NCBI GenBank assembly: GCA_005772945.1
Contig: SXIE01000136.1
Location: forward strand, 1-5,870
DNA: 5,870 bases
Reading direction: 5' to 3'
Origin: Pseudomonadota bacterium
GTDB lineage: Bacteria; Myxococcota; UBA9042; PHBI01
In this document: positions 5,235-5,870 of the stretch, piece after piece
Layout: every line of letters starts with the position of its first letter
Position numbering within the stretch: the first letter of the stretch is position 1
Notes under the pieces: generated by a model
What the model was told of the DNA's origin: nothing
What the model saw: the letters and a program-made list of their open reading frames with translations, nothing else
Databases searched by the model: none
Program-made: the position numbers and the translations under genes

Positions 5235-5716
5235 CATTCGAGCTTGTCCTGTTTCCAATCGAAGTTTCCGTCGGCCTTGGGGACCTTCAGCGCGCGGTAC
5301 GCGAGCCGCGGCCCTTGAAACGCCAGAACGAGCTCGGCCTGTTTCCAGCCGTTGGCGGTCTGAAGCCCGTCGCCGTAGGGGATCTTGACGTAGAACCACG
5401 GCGTCGGGTCATAGCCCCGCTCGAACGTGGTCGTCACCCCGGCCAGACGCGGCTTCGCGACGCCCGCCCACGCCCGCGCCGGCACCGAAACCGCCAGCCC
5501 ACCGCCGCCGTGCACCGTCACTTCGGCCAGCGAGGCCCCGCTCGCATCGAGCTTCACGGTCACGCGGACGGTCTCGAACGGCTTGTGCACCGTCGTGACG
5601 AGCGCGACTTCGGCCCACGGCGTGAATTCCTCCTCGCTCGCTCGCGCGAGCGCAGACGATCCGACGACCAAGAGGGCAAGGAACCATGGCATCACACGAC
5701 GGGTCGAATGGCGCAT
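5234..5716 (-). CDS. Exported protein of unknown function
   Basis: A 160-residue protein I do not recognise. The N terminus MRHSTRRVMPWFLALLVVGS is a typical signal sequence (basic stretch, hydrophobic core at about 9-20), with likely cleavage in the SALARAS segment near residues 24-27. There is no lipobox cysteine, so a soluble periplasmic or secreted protein is expected. The mature part has alternating hydrophobic strands (TVRVTVKLDASG, AEVTVHGGGGLAVSVPA, PWFYVKIPYGDG, KQAELVLAF), suggesting a small beta-sandwich, and a charged end (DGNFDWKQDKLE). No cysteines or catalytic-looking motif are visible in the mature part. ATG 5716 is chosen because a -10 box ends five bases before it; a TTG at 5749 lies inside the -35 element. 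Its own promoter and the 159-base gap to rpoZ suggest a separate transcription unit. Confidence 0.7.
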   Translation of the reverse strand: MRHSTRRVMPWFLALLVVGSSALARASEEEFTPWAEVALVTTVHKPFETVRVTVKLDASGASLAEVTVHGGGGLAVSVPARAWAGVAKPRLAGVTTTFERGYDPTPWFYVKIPYGDGLQTANGWKQAELVLAFQGPRLAYRALKVPKADGNFDWKQDKLE

Positions 5717-5721
5717 GCCGC

Positions 5722-5749
5722 ATGATAGGCCGGTGGCTTCGGAGCGCAA
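5722..5749 (-). promoter_or_regulatory. Candidate promoter of the exported protein gene, predicted leaderless
   Basis: On the minus strand TTGCGC (5749-5744), a 16-base spacer, then TATCAT (5727-5722, 5 of 6 to TATAAT). The -10 ends five bases before ATG 5716, so transcription should begin at or next to the start codon, with no Shine-Dalgarno site. Confidence 0.45.
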
Positions 5750-5783
5750 CCCGCTCGCGACCGCGCGCTGAGCGCCCCCTCAC

Positions 5784-5801
5784 GCCCCGCGAACTCGGGG
5801 C
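5784..5801. repeat. Inverted repeat abutting the tRNA promoter -35 element
   Basis: GCCCCG (5784-5789) and CGGGGC (5796-5801) form a six-pair stem with a CGAACT loop, ending one base before TTGACA at 5802. It lies between divergent promoters and could be a regulator site or an upstream structure of the tRNA promoter; with no T-run, it is not a convincing terminator. Confidence 0.25.
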
Positions 5802-5830
5802 TTGACACCGCGCGCCCTCGCCATTAGTTC
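5802..5830 (+). promoter_or_regulatory. Promoter of the tRNA gene
   Basis: A perfect TTGACA -35 at 5802-5807, a 17-base spacer, and TAGTTC at 5825-5830 as a poor -10. The predicted start near 5837 leaves about six bases before the mature tRNA end at 5843. Strong -35 with GC-rich sequence downstream of the -10 is usual for stable RNA promoters. Confidence 0.5.
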
Positions 5831-5842
5831 AGTCGACGTCGC

Positions 5843-5870
5843 GCGGGTGTAGCTCAGTTGGTAGAGCGTC
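5843..5870 (+). tRNA. 5' end of a tRNA, probably tRNA-Gly (truncated by the window)
   Basis: The last 28 bases match a tRNA 5' portion: seven-base acceptor strand GCGGGTG, TA at positions 8-9, D-stem GCTC, D-loop AGTTGGTA, closing GAGC, then G26 and the first bases of the anticodon stem. The D-arm is canonical. The anticodon lies beyond the window, so identity rests on the GCGGG acceptor start, which is typical of glycine tRNAs; other species are possible. Confidence 0.85.

Noticed and set aside
1..5870. Mobile element, CRISPR array, defence cassette or integration scar near the tRNA
   Set aside because: No transposase or integrase frame, no spaced direct repeats and no partial tRNA copy were found; gene content and codon use look uniformly chromosomal.

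Overview
The window is high-GC DNA with strong G/C preference at third codon positions. Genes for an outer-membrane beta-barrel, two exported or lipid-anchored proteins and an omega subunit of proteobacterial type indicate a diderm bacterium. GC richness, gene content and promoter style fit Myxococcota (Polyangia or Myxococcia, formerly deltaproteobacteria). That placement is inference; no marker gene here proves it.

Layout from left to right: the probable first codons of a divergent minus-strand gene (1-66); a FadL/OmpP1/TodX-like outer-membrane protein (146-1510, +); convergent to it, a RibA-type GTP cyclohydrolase II with a degenerate RibB-like N-terminal half (1539-2816, -); a divergent intergenic region of about 0.3 kb; a 66-residue CxxC protein (3111-3311, +); and, ending 6 bases from it, a minus-strand cluster read rpoZ (5074-4838), then a LolB/DUF4292-like lipoprotein (4841-4023), then thymidylate kinase (3977-3318). 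Upstream of rpoZ lies an unrecognised exported protein (5716-5234, -). The right edge holds the first 28 bases of a plus-strand tRNA, probably glycine, behind a TTGACA promoter element.

The rpoZ-lipoprotein pair overlaps by four bases (ATGA), so the two are probably translationally coupled; tmk follows 45 bases later and is probably co-transcribed. These genes serve transcription, envelope biogenesis and dTTP supply; ribA serves flavin synthesis. No integrase, transposase, CRISPR array, toxin-antitoxin pair or defence cassette is visible. I see ordinary chromosomal housekeeping DNA rather than a new multi-gene system.

The points most worth a second look are inside the genes and at their starts: a RibB-like domain that has lost its acidic catalytic loop, a thymidylate kinase whose Walker A lysine is threonine, a duplicated ribosome-binding-site/start unit at ribA, several -10 boxes so close to start codons that leaderless mRNAs are predicted, and stop codons of convergent genes built into hairpin stems.
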